64,000 bases of DNA from Hippasteria phrygiana. Its lineage: Eukaryota; Echinodermata; Asteroidea; Valvatida; Goniasteridae. The position numbers and the translations under genes are program-made. Each line of letters begins with the position of its first letter. Position 1 is the first letter of the stretch. Below are positions 9,653 through 19,049 of the stretch, piece by piece. The stretch covers positions 554,626-618,625 of the forward strand of contig JAZGUH010000024.1 of the NCBI GenBank assembly GCA_037893225.1. The letters run 5' to 3'. The notes below the pieces were generated by a model. It saw only the letters and a list, made by a program, of their open reading frames with translations, searched no databases and had not been told where the DNA came from.

Positions 9653-12478
9653 CTAGAAAAAATCTTGGAGTCTCACTGGCCTCCTCTTTGCACGGGTACT
9701 TCTCCTCCCTGGCGACGGTAAAGTTCCTGTCGTTGAGGGCGCCGCCGCAGGAGCAGGGGAAGCCTGTGCTTCAGTAGGCGGGGCTGAAGGGGCATCAGCG
9801 CTGGATGTTTTCCGGGCGTTTCTTTGGGGAACAGGTTCATCCTGGGGTGGGGAACTTCTCTCCAGCAACGTTTTCTGCAGGTCAATCATCCACCCGGGGA
9901 CTTCGTCACTGAGATATGGCTTCAGTCGGTCGTGGTGGAGGATTTTCGTCTTTCCTCGTTGCTTAACCCGTACCTCAAAAAGAAGATCACTCAACGTTCG
10001 GAGAATGATGCAGGGGCCTATCCACTTGGCTTGTTTAAGCTTAGGAGATAGCCCAGGGATTTTTGTGCTGTCTCGCATGTAAACCAGATCTCCGAGTTTG
10101 TAGGTTCGCTGAGAAACCCGGGGATCGTGGTCTTTTTTCTGACGCTCAGCCGATTTGCGCAGATGTTTGCGAACGAGATGATACACGGTTTCCATCCGTT
10201 TCCTTAGTGACATGACGTACTCGCACTCATCTTGGGGCGTGTCCTCAGTGGTTGGGCCACCAAGTGCGAGAGCAATCGGTAGGTGGGTTTCACGACCTAA
10301 CATCAGCATATTAGGGGAGTAACCTGTTGTTTCATGTTGACAACTTCTATATGCCGAAGTTAGAAGAGGGAGGTGGACATCCCAGTTACTATGGTCATTG
10401 TCAACATATGCCGAGATCATGTCGACTAGAACTTGATTAAACCTCTCCGCCTGGCCATTGGATGAGGGATGGTAGGGAGAAGTTCTGGTCTTGTGAATTT
10501 CCAGCAGCTTGCAGACTTGTCGCATTAGCTGAGACTCGTAAGTCCGACCTTGATCCGAGTGAAGATCCAGGGGTGGGCCAAACCGGGAAATATACTCGTA
10601 GACGATTTTATGCGCCACTGTCTCCGCTCTTTGGTCGGGAATGGGGTAAGCTTCCATCCACTTTGTGAATTGGTCACCAACTAAGAGGATGTATTTGTTG
10701 CCACTGTCACTGATAGGAAGGGGGCCAAGGATGTCTGTGACAAGTCTGTCCATTGGTGCGCCGACTCGATAATCCTCGAGGTGTGCTCTGGGGGTTGTGT
10801 GGGGCCTTTTTCGGGCGCCGCACTTTGCGCATTTCCGAACCCAGTCACGAACAGTTTCCTTGAGTCTGTGCCAGTAGAACTGGCGTTTGGTTTTCTGAGT
10901 TGTCTTCTTCACCCCAAGGTGGGCAGAGGTGATGGCGTCGTGTGTAGCTCGAAGAACGACACCCTGCAGTTCTTGCGGGACAACAAGTTGAAGGTAAGAC
11001 TGGGTTTTGTCGGGAGTTACCCATCTTTTGAAAAGAACACCGTCTTTTAGCACCAGTTGTTCCCATAGCAGCCACAAGTTCCTTGTAGCGGGACTCTCTC
11101 GTGCTATCTTGTCTCTGCTTGGCCTCTGAGATGATTCAGTAAGCAACTCAAGAATGACTCTTAAGTCTGGATCTGCTTTCTGCAGCTTAGCTATCTCCTC
11201 TGTCGTGTAGCCACCGACCCAAGATGTGGCACGTCCGGCGCTAGAACCGGCGGCTGCGGCCATGGGAGCACGATCACTCGTGACTTCTCCATCTCGGTCG
11301 TCATGCTGTCCAGTCGGATTCGATTCTTCTGCAAGTTGCTGCCCGGCACTTGAACCGGCATCGGCATCCTTATTGGGGATGCAGGGCGCGTTACAGTTCA
11401 ACTCTCTTCCAGCTGGATCAGAGGATTGTTTAGCAGGTTTAGTTCGTTTGACGTCTGGCGGCCGTACTACCCGAATGGCGGTGGGCAAATTGCCTTGCCC
11501 AGGAGTTTCTCCAGTAGGCGTGGATGTGTGCAAGGAACGACTGAGGTGTCCATCCTCACAGTCGCCGGTGAACTTACTGCACGAGCGCCAAATAAGTTTA
11601 CCTATGCTGCACACAGTACCAAATAGGAGCGTTACCATCGTTACCATCGTTGCCATCAGTACGAGGACTGTCCGGGGGGATCCGGGTATGACCTTTGGGG
11701 TGACGTCATAACTCAGCGTTTCGTCAGTCGAAGTTCTTCGCGGGGGGTGAACTTCAGCTGAGGTGGCGTTGACTCGTTTGGTCGAACGGGGGACCACATC
11801 GTCTACTTTGAAAAAGTCGGACCACATCTCACTTTTGGCGATGCACTTCTCGCACCCGCCGCAGGGTAGATCAACGAGTATGGTTGTTCCGTCATAACAC
11901 GGGCAATCTTCAGGATCACACGGCACCCTAGAGAGGGCATCTGCGTTGCCGTGTTTCTTGCCTGGGCGATGCTCGATTTTGAAGTCGAACTGAGACAGAA
12001 TTTGAAGCCACCTGGCCATCTGATCGACAGGCTCACGAAAGGACATGACCCATCTAAGAGCGCTGTGGTCAGTTCTGACGAGGAACTGTCTTCCCAGTAA
12101 GTAATGCCGGAAATATTGAAGGAAGGTGACTATTGCAAGAAGTTCTCTTCTCGTTGTGCAGTAGCGACGCTGCGGCTTTGTCAGCGACCGACTAGCGTAT
12201 GCTATCGGCCGTTCCTCCTCCCTCTGGGTCCGGTCACACCACTGGAGTTGTGACAGAGTAGCACCAATGCCAGTATCTGAGGCATCGGTGTCGATGATGA
12301 ATAGTCCGTTATCATCGGGGTAGGACATGACTTCATCGCCGGTGAGGGCGGCCTTTAATTGCTCAAAAGCCGCTTGACAGTCGGGGCCCACTTGAACGTC
12401 TGTCCGGCCTCTAGCAGACGATTCAAGGGGCTGGCGATTGTAGCGAATCGGGGTATAAACCGGCGGTAGTAGGAGCAA
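9653..12478 (-). CDS. pol: Gypsy pol, 3' part: RNase H and integrase
   Basis: Open frame of 941 codons; residue numbers start at its first codon. Real homology begins near residue 32 (DCQAAFEQLK), the standard RT-RNase H connection. RNase H shows TDASD (D65), E112 and TDHSALRW (D137). Residues 187-212 hold six cysteines. Residues 270-296 are strongly hydrophobic. The integrase has an HHCC zinc site (H513, H520, C550, C553), catalytic D582, D642 and E678 with D(35)E spacing, and a C-terminal GPxI...LHHDRLKPY module (about 793-855), the usual Gypsy integrase tail. No chromodomain is visible. The C-terminus is Pro/Ala/Ser-rich and then basic. It is in the -1 frame relative to the upstream pol frame, with the break near 12385. 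Confidence 0.95.
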   Translation of the reverse strand: MLLLPPVYTPIRYNRQPLESSARGRTDVQVGPDCQAAFEQLKAALTGDEVMSYPDDNGLFIIDTDASDTGIGATLSQLQWCDRTQREEERPIAYASRSLTKPQRRYCTTRRELLAIVTFLQYFRHYLLGRQFLVRTDHSALRWVMSFREPVDQMARWLQILSQFDFKIEHRPGKKHGNADALSRVPCDPEDCPCYDGTTILVDLPCGGCEKCIAKSEMWSDFFKVDDVVPRSTKRVNATSAEVHPPRRTSTDETLSYDVTPKVIPGSPRTVLVLMATMVTMVTLLFGTVCSIGKLIWRSCSKFTGDCEDGHLSRSLHTSTPTGETPGQGNLPTAIRVVRPPDVKRTKPAKQSSDPAGRELNCNAPCIPNKDADAGSSAGQQLAEESNPTGQHDDRDGEVTSDRAPMAAAAGSSAGRATSWVGGYTTEEIAKLQKADPDLRVILELLTESSQRPSRDKIARESPATRNLWLLWEQLVLKDGVLFKRWVTPDKTQSYLQLVVPQELQGVVLRATHDAITSAHLGVKKTTQKTKRQFYWHRLKETVRDWVRKCAKCGARKRPHTTPRAHLEDYRVGAPMDRLVTDILGPLPISDSGNKYILLVGDQFTKWMEAYPIPDQRAETVAHKIVYEYISRFGPPLDLHSDQGRTYESQLMRQVCKLLEIHKTRTSPYHPSSNGQAERFNQVLVDMISAYVDNDHSNWDVHLPLLTSAYRSCQHETTGYSPNMLMLGRETHLPIALALGGPTTEDTPQDECEYVMSLRKRMETVYHLVRKHLRKSAERQKKDHDPRVSQRTYKLGDLVYMRDSTKIPGLSPKLKQAKWIGPCIILRTLSDLLFEVRVKQRGKTKILHHDRLKPYLSDEVPGWMIDLQKTLLERSSPPQDEPVPQRNARKTSSADAPSAPPTEAQASPAPAAAPSTTGTLPSPGRRSTRAKRRPVRLQDFF

Positions 12479-14313
12479 AGTCCAAGAAAAGAGCGCACAT
12501 CAGTGATGTTGTTGGGAGTGGGCCAGTTCTGTACGGTAGAAACCTTGCTGGGGTCGGGCTTGACACCATTTTGTGTGATGACGTGCCCGAGGAACAGGAC
12601 TTCCCTCCGGAAGAGTTCACACTTGCTCGGTTTCAGCTTCAGTCCAGCGTTCCCTAGACGATGTAGGACTTCGCTAAGACGCTCAATATGCTCTGAAACC
12701 GTTGATGACAGGATGATGATGTCGTCTAGATAAATCAGCAGAGTTCGCCACTGCAAGCCTTTGAGTACTAGTTCCATGCAGCGCTCAAAAGTACTGGGTG
12801 CGTTGCATAACCCGAAAGGCATGGTCACGTACTCGTACAGTCCTCTTCGGGTCACGAACGCAGTTTTGGGACGATCTTTCTCCTTTACCTCAATCTGCCA
12901 GTATCCCGACTGCAGGTCGAGCGTGCTGAACATTTTTGCTCCGCTAAGGCAATCTAAACAGTCATCGACTCGGGGTAAGGGGTACGCGTCACGGCGCGTC
13001 ACGTCATTCAACTTCCGGTAGTCCACACACGGGCGAGTTGTGCCGTCTTTTTTTCTAACAAAAACCATTGGCGATGCCCAAGGGGATGTCGATTCCCTAA
13101 TCACACCCGCCTTGAGTTGACTCTCGAGAATTTGTTCCTCCTCGCCCTGAAATGCCTTGGGGGGACGGCGGGGAGGCTGACGTATGGGGCGAGCGTCGCC
13201 GGTATCAATAGTGTGCTGCACTACTGATGTTCTGCCCAAGTCCTCCGCGGACTTGGCAAAGGTGTTCTCGTGCTTAGTCAAAAGTTCGCGCAATGTTCTC
13301 TGCTCTTGGGGGGACAGGTCTTCACAACTTCTCGTGTATAGTTGCTGTAAGCCCTCGGACCAGTCGTTGGGAGTGGCACGGGGGTGTGGAGCAGCGGGGA
13401 CATGTGGTGAAACTGCTGGGCTGGTTTTGCATGAGTGCAGTCTGCACGCACGCATAATACGGTAAAGATGGTCAGTCTCGCAATTTTCTTCCTCAGCTAA
13501 GAGTTCGATGGCACCAGCCTCGTGCAGGTATCCGAGGGTAGTACCTGCACGGAGTTTGATGTTTTCTGATGATGTATTCATCAGTCGAACGGGTATGCCG
13601 ATGTCCTTTCGGCTTGGATCAATTAGCGAACGACCTATGATGAGACCGTCGCTAAAATTGTCTCTTGCTGGGGGTTGAACAATGGCAAAAGCTGACTTGA
13701 GATTGTTGACATCTGCCTCACCTTCTGCCACCCATTCACTACATGCTGGGATGATGATGTTGTGCTTCAGCGAAACTTTCATGGCGCGTGTGGGGGCGCC
13801 CTTGACATTCCACTGAAACCAGTTACCAGCAATCCGTATGCCACGGCGTGCCTCCAAAATGCAGTCGAAGTGGTAGAGGAAATCGTAGCCCAAGATGCCA
13901 TCATCACCAATGGGTGCAACATATGCGTTCCACTGGAAACACTGATCGCCGATGGTGATGTCCATGGTGGCGACACCTTGGACTGCGATAAGTTCGTTGT
14001 TTGCCGTTTGCAGTTTCACACGATCACTTGGGGGTTTGAGTTCAGGGCACTTCTCAGCGGGTATATTGCTAAAAAGTGCTGAAGAAATCACAGTTACTGC
14101 CGCTCCTGTGTCGACTAACAGCTCGGTGTTAATGCCGTTGGTTCGCACCGGCAAAAATGCTGAAATACCTTCAAATGCGTGTTTGCCGATGCGAATAACT
14201 GTTTGTTCATGTCCATCTGGCTGGACCGTTGCAAGGCCGGGCGCAACGGTCCTGGCTAGTTTTCCGTCGTGGACTCGACGACCACGACTTCCTTGGACGT
14301 AAGTCCGGAACAC
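12355..14313 (-). CDS. pol: Gypsy pol, 5' part: protease and reverse transcriptase
   Basis: Open frame of 652 codons. The first codon is GTG directly after an in-frame TAA, so translation probably enters by frameshift from gag rather than at a start codon. The retropepsin has LLVDTGAAVTVIS with D68-T69-G70 and ILGYDFL at about 140. Reverse transcriptase spans about 385-620: LDLQSGYWQI at 465 (first catalytic Asp), LPFG-type MPFGLCNAPSTF at 498 and YLDD at 528-531. The SFLGLCSYYRRFI thumb/connection motif is at about 608. The frame runs off conserved sequence after FKWAP (about residue 643) and stops nine codons later. The homologous continuation is in the next frame. All visible catalytic residues are intact. 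Confidence 0.95.
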   Translation of the reverse strand: MFRTYVQGSRGRRVHDGKLARTVAPGLATVQPDGHEQTVIRIGKHAFEGISAFLPVRTNGINTELLVDTGAAVTVISSALFSNIPAEKCPELKPPSDRVKLQTANNELIAVQGVATMDITIGDQCFQWNAYVAPIGDDGILGYDFLYHFDCILEARRGIRIAGNWFQWNVKGAPTRAMKVSLKHNIIIPACSEWVAEGEADVNNLKSAFAIVQPPARDNFSDGLIIGRSLIDPSRKDIGIPVRLMNTSSENIKLRAGTTLGYLHEAGAIELLAEEENCETDHLYRIMRACRLHSCKTSPAVSPHVPAAPHPRATPNDWSEGLQQLYTRSCEDLSPQEQRTLRELLTKHENTFAKSAEDLGRTSVVQHTIDTGDARPIRQPPRRPPKAFQGEEEQILESQLKAGVIRESTSPWASPMVFVRKKDGTTRPCVDYRKLNDVTRRDAYPLPRVDDCLDCLSGAKMFSTLDLQSGYWQIEVKEKDRPKTAFVTRRGLYEYVTMPFGLCNAPSTFERCMELVLKGLQWRTLLIYLDDIIILSSTVSEHIERLSEVLHRLGNAGLKLKPSKCELFRREVLFLGHVITQNGVKPDPSKVSTVQNWPTPNNITDVRSFLGLCSYYRRFIPRFATIASPLNRLLEAGQTFKWAPTVKRLLSN

Positions 14314-15476
14314 TTATTTGCAAAATGTCCCGGTTCACCACACTTGAAGCACGTGACGTCGGCAAACTTGCCTCTGGTTCCCTTGCCTTTGCCATTGTCG
14401 TTCACCTGGGCAGGTGCAGCTCTTGCCCCGTTGTTCGGCTGTCTGGCTGACTTGTCCCTGATCAATTTGGCGATACCAGCCAATCGACGATCAAGGTTGT
14501 CTGCGAACTGCTTCAGTTGCGCTTGGGTGACAAACTCCTCCTTTGCAGCCGGTTTCTGTGGCCCAGATGCTGCTAAGGCGTTGACACGGTGGGTTTTCCC
14601 CGAGTTCACGTGTTCACGGAGACTCAGGAAATGTTCCACAGCCGTTGTGGCATCCTCGAGGGACTTGGGGTTGGTCATCCCGACTGACAATGCCATCTGC
14701 TGGTCGGGGAGATTCTTCAAGAAATGGCGAAGCGCAATGCTCTCCCGAGTAACTGCATCTGCTGATGGGTAGCCACGGGAGACGAGGCGGCGAACTTCGG
14801 CGACAAACTCTGCCAACTTCTCTTTAGGCTGAAGTTTCCTCACTTCAAGCTGGGCGATGTAGGAGTTGGGCAACTGTCGGTCGCCAAATCGCTTGCCAAG
14901 CTCCTTAACTAGAGTGTCAAAGGACTTGAGAGCCTCGGCATCCAGTTGCTCGAAAACATACTCGGCCGCCTTTCCCCGTAGACTGCTGACAAGACGAAAG
15001 CGCTTTTCCTCCTCAGACCAGCCGCATGCCTCGGCGAGACCCGTCAGTGGGCGGACGAAGCCTTCCCATGACTTCGTACCGTCGAATTCTCCCTGTCTGG
15101 GGAGAGGGACATTGAGCTTGGGGGCAAGCTTTTCTCGTGGTGCATGGGCCTCTGCTGCTGCTGGTTTGCTTGGGGTGTCGGCTCTGAGAACGGTGAAAGG
15201 GGTAGTATGTGGGGTGGACATCACTGGCTGTGACTCCTGGGAAGGATTAGCTGAAACATAGGCATCTGCTTGCTCCTCCTGTGCCACAACACTAGCACGG
15301 AGTTGTTCCAGCTCTTTCTCTGCCTCCACTGAACGGAGCTTAAAGAGTTCAAACTCCTCTTTTAGCTGTTTAAGTTCTGAGCTTTCTGCCTGAAGACTTG
15401 GAAATGACATGTTGCCGTCATCATCCTGGTACAATGACTGCAACCTGCGGGATTTTCGGTTCTGTTTGATTGGCAT
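14256..15476 (-). CDS. gag: Gypsy Gag polyprotein (406 aa)
   Basis: Starts at ATG 15474-15476. The N-terminus is basic, then a Glu/Lys/Leu-rich coiled coil spans about 31-68. A retrotransposon Gag capsid-like helical region spans about 125-290, with FDGTKSWEGF and a LxxFVxEVRRL segment. The nucleocapsid has one CCHC knuckle, C376-x2-C379-x4-H384-x4-C389, preceded by a Lys/Gly-rich stretch. Gag forms the virus-like particle and the knuckle binds genomic RNA. The gag stop TAG overlaps the pol open frame by 58 nt, in the -1 relation. The frame is intact, as expected for a young element. Confidence 0.95.
   Translation of the reverse strand: MPIKQNRKSRRLQSLYQDDDGNMSFPSLQAESSELKQLKEEFELFKLRSVEAEKELEQLRASVVAQEEQADAYVSANPSQESQPVMSTPHTTPFTVLRADTPSKPAAAEAHAPREKLAPKLNVPLPRQGEFDGTKSWEGFVRPLTGLAEACGWSEEEKRFRLVSSLRGKAAEYVFEQLDAEALKSFDTLVKELGKRFGDRQLPNSYIAQLEVRKLQPKEKLAEFVAEVRRLVSRGYPSADAVTRESIALRHFLKNLPDQQMALSVGMTNPKSLEDATTAVEHFLSLREHVNSGKTHRVNALAASGPQKPAAKEEFVTQAQLKQFADNLDRRLAGIAKLIRDKSARQPNNGARAAPAQVNDNGKGKGTRGKFADVTCFKCGEPGHFANKCSGLTSKEVVVVESTTEN
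14259..14265 (-). other. Candidate -1 ribosomal frameshift site at the gag end
   Basis: The last two gag codons before TAG read G-GAA-AAC. This resembles the X-XXY-YYZ slippery heptamer in its second half, but the first triplet is GGA rather than three identical bases. A -1 slip here enters the pol frame directly. The only window where both frames are open is 14256-14313, so any shift must occur within it. No pseudoknot was worked out. Confidence 0.4.
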
Positions 15477-15604
15477 CTTGGCGGTTGAATTTGACGGGCA
15501 GAAAGTTAATGTTCAAAGTTCTGATGAGATCCGTTCAGTGGGGGTGTGTTGGAGCTGACTTAATTAAAAATCATGATTCAGTTCGATGATGTGTGTAAGT
15601 TCTC

Positions 15605-15622
15605 ATCCCACCGCTGCCGCCA
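15605..15622 (-). other. Primer binding site, tRNA-Leu type
   Basis: One base inside the 5' LTR the minus strand reads TGGCGGCAGCGGTGGGAT. Its complement, ATCCCACCGCTGCC plus G-CCA, matches the acceptor/T-arm 3' end of animal tRNA-Leu (AAG/UAG type, ATCCCACCGCTGCCA-CCA), with one difference at the discriminator position. Confidence 0.75.
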
Positions 15623-15623
15623 G

Positions 15624-16852
15624 TGTAACGTCTCTTTGGGAGTCGTTATCAAGAAGTGAAACATGAAGGCGGATGTAGACTTACACACAAATACTAGCTG
15701 TTTTATTTACACAATTATGTACATCTCAGAGTTATTTACATCTCAAGAGAGGGCGTACTTCAATGACCACGGACGTGGGCGAACGGGACGTGACTGATGT
15801 TGGTAGCGGAATAACTTTGACACTGTGTGGTCATATCAGTATAGTGTGTGTGTGAGCGCACAACAACTGTAAGGACAACTGTGCTGTTGACGTGACCTAG
15901 CATGTCTATACTGTCTGTATGCATGGCTACATATACATGGCTATCGTAATACCAAGCTCGTGACAGAGCATGTGGGAGAACTTTCCCATGCCTCGCTAGG
16001 GCGAGAATGATTGTCCGAGGCCTCGATTTCCACCCCTTATATTAAGAATTGAGAGGGGTGTGAGCGGGGGTGTGTCAGGGTCTTATCCAATGGGAGCATC
16101 GGATCTACTGGGTTATCAACACGTGACAATGATCATGAATAAGTGATGATGTGCACAAAGTCAATGGGGAAAATCTCTATGGGAGTTTACACACACTTGT
16201 AATGGTGTGTACAAAGTGAATGGGGGAAATCTCTATGGGAGTTTACGCACACTTCTGGTCTCGGCTGACTTAGACGTTTTGGTGGAGGAATGTCCGAGAG
16301 TGAAAGTAAGCGGGTCAGTGTGGGTCACTGATGGGTGCGTTACGGGGGACTGTTTCAGTAGGAAAGGGTAGGAGGGAAACTTCCTCGTTACATAGGGTTG
16401 TGTACAACACTTAGTCTCTGGGCGGATAGGAAATATCCACGCAATGTCTATGGGGTAAAACTCGCAGAGGGGGAAAGTAATCTGACCTCTGTGTGCCGTC
16501 GCAGGACACGGTTTATAAGGTAGTGGGTTGGCAGGGTACACTCGCTGAGTGTTTGGGGCACTGTGGAGTCTCATGCACGGGCTAAGGTATGTGAGGGGAA
16601 ACTACATCGACTCCGGGACGAGTGTATGGGAAAATGGCTAAGTTAAACTAGGGCAAAGGGTATGCACTTGCTACGTGGCAATGAGAGCTGTCTGCATAGC
16701 GGGCAGTGCATTAACTTCGCGCTGTGTGGGGACTAAGTGTAGATCGCTGCATGCGTTCAGTATGCTTGCATTGATCCATGATTGAACTATAGGTAGGAAA
16801 AGGATACTAGGGAAAGGGTAACTCAAAATGGGTTGAATGCGGGGACGCAACA
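15624..16852 (-). repeat. 5' LTR (1229 bp)
   Basis: Same length as the other LTR. In the element sense, a TATAAA-containing word (CCTTATAAACC, about 16511-16520) is the best visible TATA box candidate, and an AATAAA signal lies at 15702-15707. Exact U3/R/U5 boundaries cannot be set by eye. A 113-codon minus-strand open frame occurs identically in both LTRs and is not considered a gene. Confidence 0.95.
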
Positions 16853-17004
16853 GTATATTTTCGTACAAAGTATTTTCAGATTATATGGGATATTGCATGT
16901 ATTTTAATATATTTTTGTGGAGTGAAATGTTTTCGCGTTTTCATTCAGGATGATTTCGAGATTTTGTTCCAGTGTATCGCCCGGCAACACGACCATACGG
17001 AGAG

Positions 17005-17489
17005 CCAGGCCAGCAACCCCAGGCCAGCAACCCCAGGCCAGCAACCCCAGGCCAGCAACCCCAGGCCAGCAACCCCAGGCCAGCAACCCCAGGCCAGCAA
17101 CCCCAGGCCAGCAACCCCAGGCCAGCAACCCCAGGCCAGCAACCCCAGGCCAGCAACCCCAGGCCAGCAACCCCAGGCCAGCAACCCCAGGCCAGCAACC
17201 CCAGGCCAGCAACCCCAGGCCAGCAACCCCAGGCCAGCAACCCCAGGCCAGCAACCCCAGGCCAGCAACCCCAGGCCAGCAACCCCAGGCCAGCAACCCC
17301 AGGCCAGCAACCCCAGGCCAGCAACCCCAGGCCAGCAACCCCAGGCCAGCAACCCCAGGCCAGCAACCCCAGGCCAGCAACCCCAGGCCAGCAACCCCAG
17401 GCCAGCAACCCCAGGCCAGCAACCCCAGGCCAGCAACCCCAGGCCAGCAACCCCAGGCCAGCAACCCCAGGCCAGCAACCCCAGGCCAG
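17005..17489. repeat. 14-bp minisatellite, about 34.5 copies
   Basis: The unit AGGCCAGCAACCCC is repeated without visible variation. Because 14 is not a multiple of three and the unit has no stop in any phase, long open frames appear in several frames on both strands (QASNPRPATPGQQP-type and its antisense). These are artefacts of the repeat, not genes. Confidence 0.97.
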
Positions 17490-17696
17490 TACACGTGTAT
17501 GCACGGTGCTAGCTCTCGCGCGTGGTCCCACAATACAGTCCACTCCAAATATGGCTTGATGACTTATTCATAAGACGTCATTCATCCAATAACTGCGCTT
17601 AAAAATGACATCTTGCAATATGCACGCAGTCGGCGCGTGACATCATGAGTTCGCTGCTTCGTATTTTTAAATTGATATTTTTAGTCACGGAGCGCC

Positions 17697-18656
17697 GGCC
17701 CGTGTCATAGGAATATCTGACTCCCATAAAATTTGGGCTTCTCTTCCCTTTTATTGGTAATCCCCTCACGTGACCAGCAACTCTTCCAATTATCGATATT
17801 ATTGATCAATTGGCATGTGTAAAACTACGGTATTTCATGGTGAGCAGATTTCACACCACACCTGCTACATCCAGCGGCGCGGATATTCTGGAAGAATTAA
17901 GTTCAGCGTTCATCCCCGTAAAACTGTTGGTTTTGTACAGGGTTTTAGAGATTCAATTGGGTTCAACTTTTGCCGTAACGAATATAAATTCGTCAATTGC
18001 GCTGAGTATGAATTGGCGTTTGGTTAGGAAATAACAATCTGGTCAGTTACGTGTGCGCGCCGGAGGAAAATGTTGTCTCTTAAGCCTATATAGTGCGATC
18101 CATTTTAATTAATGCTGGATGACATGTGGACACGGAGAAGTCGGGAAATACCGAATGTCTTTCTATGCTGAACATTTCAAGACAGTGGGTATACAGCGGC
18201 GTGGCCAGGGAAAAGGGGAAGGCTGGATTTTTTATAATACATGTACTATTATAATAATAATTTTCTTTATAAAACTACAATACTATTATTTTCTGTGTAT
18301 CCGATTTTTTTTATTGCGGGCGACTGTGAGGGGGGGGGGGGGGGGGGCGATTTTTTTACGCCACAAGCTGTGGGTATGAAATAATTGCTTTGGTATGTCA
18401 AGACAAGTCACGACTGAGGTTTTCAATACCGTAAATGACCACACGGCGATATAGTGGTTATCTCTGTGAGGGGCCAGTCCCCGTTTTATTGTGTTACAAT
18501 ATTGCAGTCAGCACGGTTTTCCAACAAGGTATAATATGGAACAGCCGTCGACAACTCGGGACCGGTGTCATATGAATATCCGACTCCATAAATTCTGTTT
18601 TCTCTTCCCTATTATTGGTTATCCCTCTCACGTGACCGGTCGCTGACCCAATTATC
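17697..18656. repeat. Pair of diverged direct repeats (about 100 bp each)
   Basis: Positions 17697-17798 and 18562-18656 share GTGTCAT, GAATATC, GACTCC, CTCTTCCC, TATTGGT and TCACGTGACC in the same order with substitutions and small indels. The dispersed-repeat copy at 17860-18130 and a run of about 18 G at 18331-18348 lie between them. Their origin is unknown. Confidence 0.6.
17860..18130 (+). repeat. Further copy of the 6048-6870 dispersed repeat
   Basis: Shares TCATCCCCGTAAAA, TTGTACAGGGTTTT, GAGTATGAATTGG, CGCCGGAGGAAAATGTT and GCTGGATGACATGTGGACAC with the copy at 6430-6720. Open frames of about 70 codons here are short and lack known motifs. Confidence 0.65.
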
Positions 18657-18895
18657 TCCACTAGGCGTGCGCAGTAGATCCACTAAGTCGGGTTTTTCAG
18701 GCAGCGCAGGGTGGGAGACAGAAATTCATACTCCACCGGCCTCGAGATAGTCAGCCCCCACACTATCATTGCTACTGGACATGAAACGCGACGAAATGAT
18801 AGTTAGCGTCATTTTCGCGAGCTTGATCGCAAGGACCGCAACGCGAGGTCTAAAACAAGGAGCAATTGTTTGTGTCATCTTTTATAGCAGACACC

Positions 18896-19038
18896 ATGGA
18901 TAAATCGAAGCTCCTTCCAGAAGTTGCTGAATTACTTTGTCTTGTCCAGCAAATGGATCTCTATAGGCCTGCTGCTACTTTCGTAACCGACCAAAGCACT
19001 AGGTCTGCCGACGTATATGCAGTCATTCAAGCAGCATG
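18896..19038 (+). CDS. Possible first exon, unknown protein
   Basis: An ATG in good context (caccATGg) opens about 48 codons beginning MDKSKLLPEVAELLCLVQ and ends at a consensus-like donor (CATG/GTACGT). A possible next exon at about 19485-19532 has a good acceptor (TTCTTGCAG) and donor (TGG/GTAAAC). However, the open frame of that second piece does not match the phase of the first, so the two cannot be joined as they stand. No domain is recognised. The upstream 18700-18890 has moderately GC-rich sequence that could be a promoter. It may equally be chance. Confidence 0.25.
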
Positions 19039-19049
19039 GTACGTGTAAT

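Larger units (their letters stand above)
6888..16852 (-). mobile_element. Complete Ty3/Gypsy LTR retrotransposon (9965 bp)
   Basis: Two 1229-bp LTRs begin TG and end CA and are flanked by the 4-bp target duplication GTAT (6884-6887 and 16853-16856). In the minus-strand sense the order is 5' LTR, tRNA-Leu primer site, gag, pol (protease, reverse transcriptase, RNase H, integrase), a zinc-finger ORF3, polypurine tract, 3' LTR. Protease-RT-RNaseH-integrase order is diagnostic of Ty3/Gypsy (Metaviridae-type) rather than Ty1/Copia. The two LTRs differ at only two positions that I could find, so the insertion is recent. No env-like glycoprotein is present. Confidence 0.97.

Noticed and set aside
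16904..17573. Long open frames of about 200 codons on both strands over the 14-bp repeat
   Set aside because: They are produced by a stop-free 14-bp tandem unit; several overlapping frames are open at once and none has a conserved flank.
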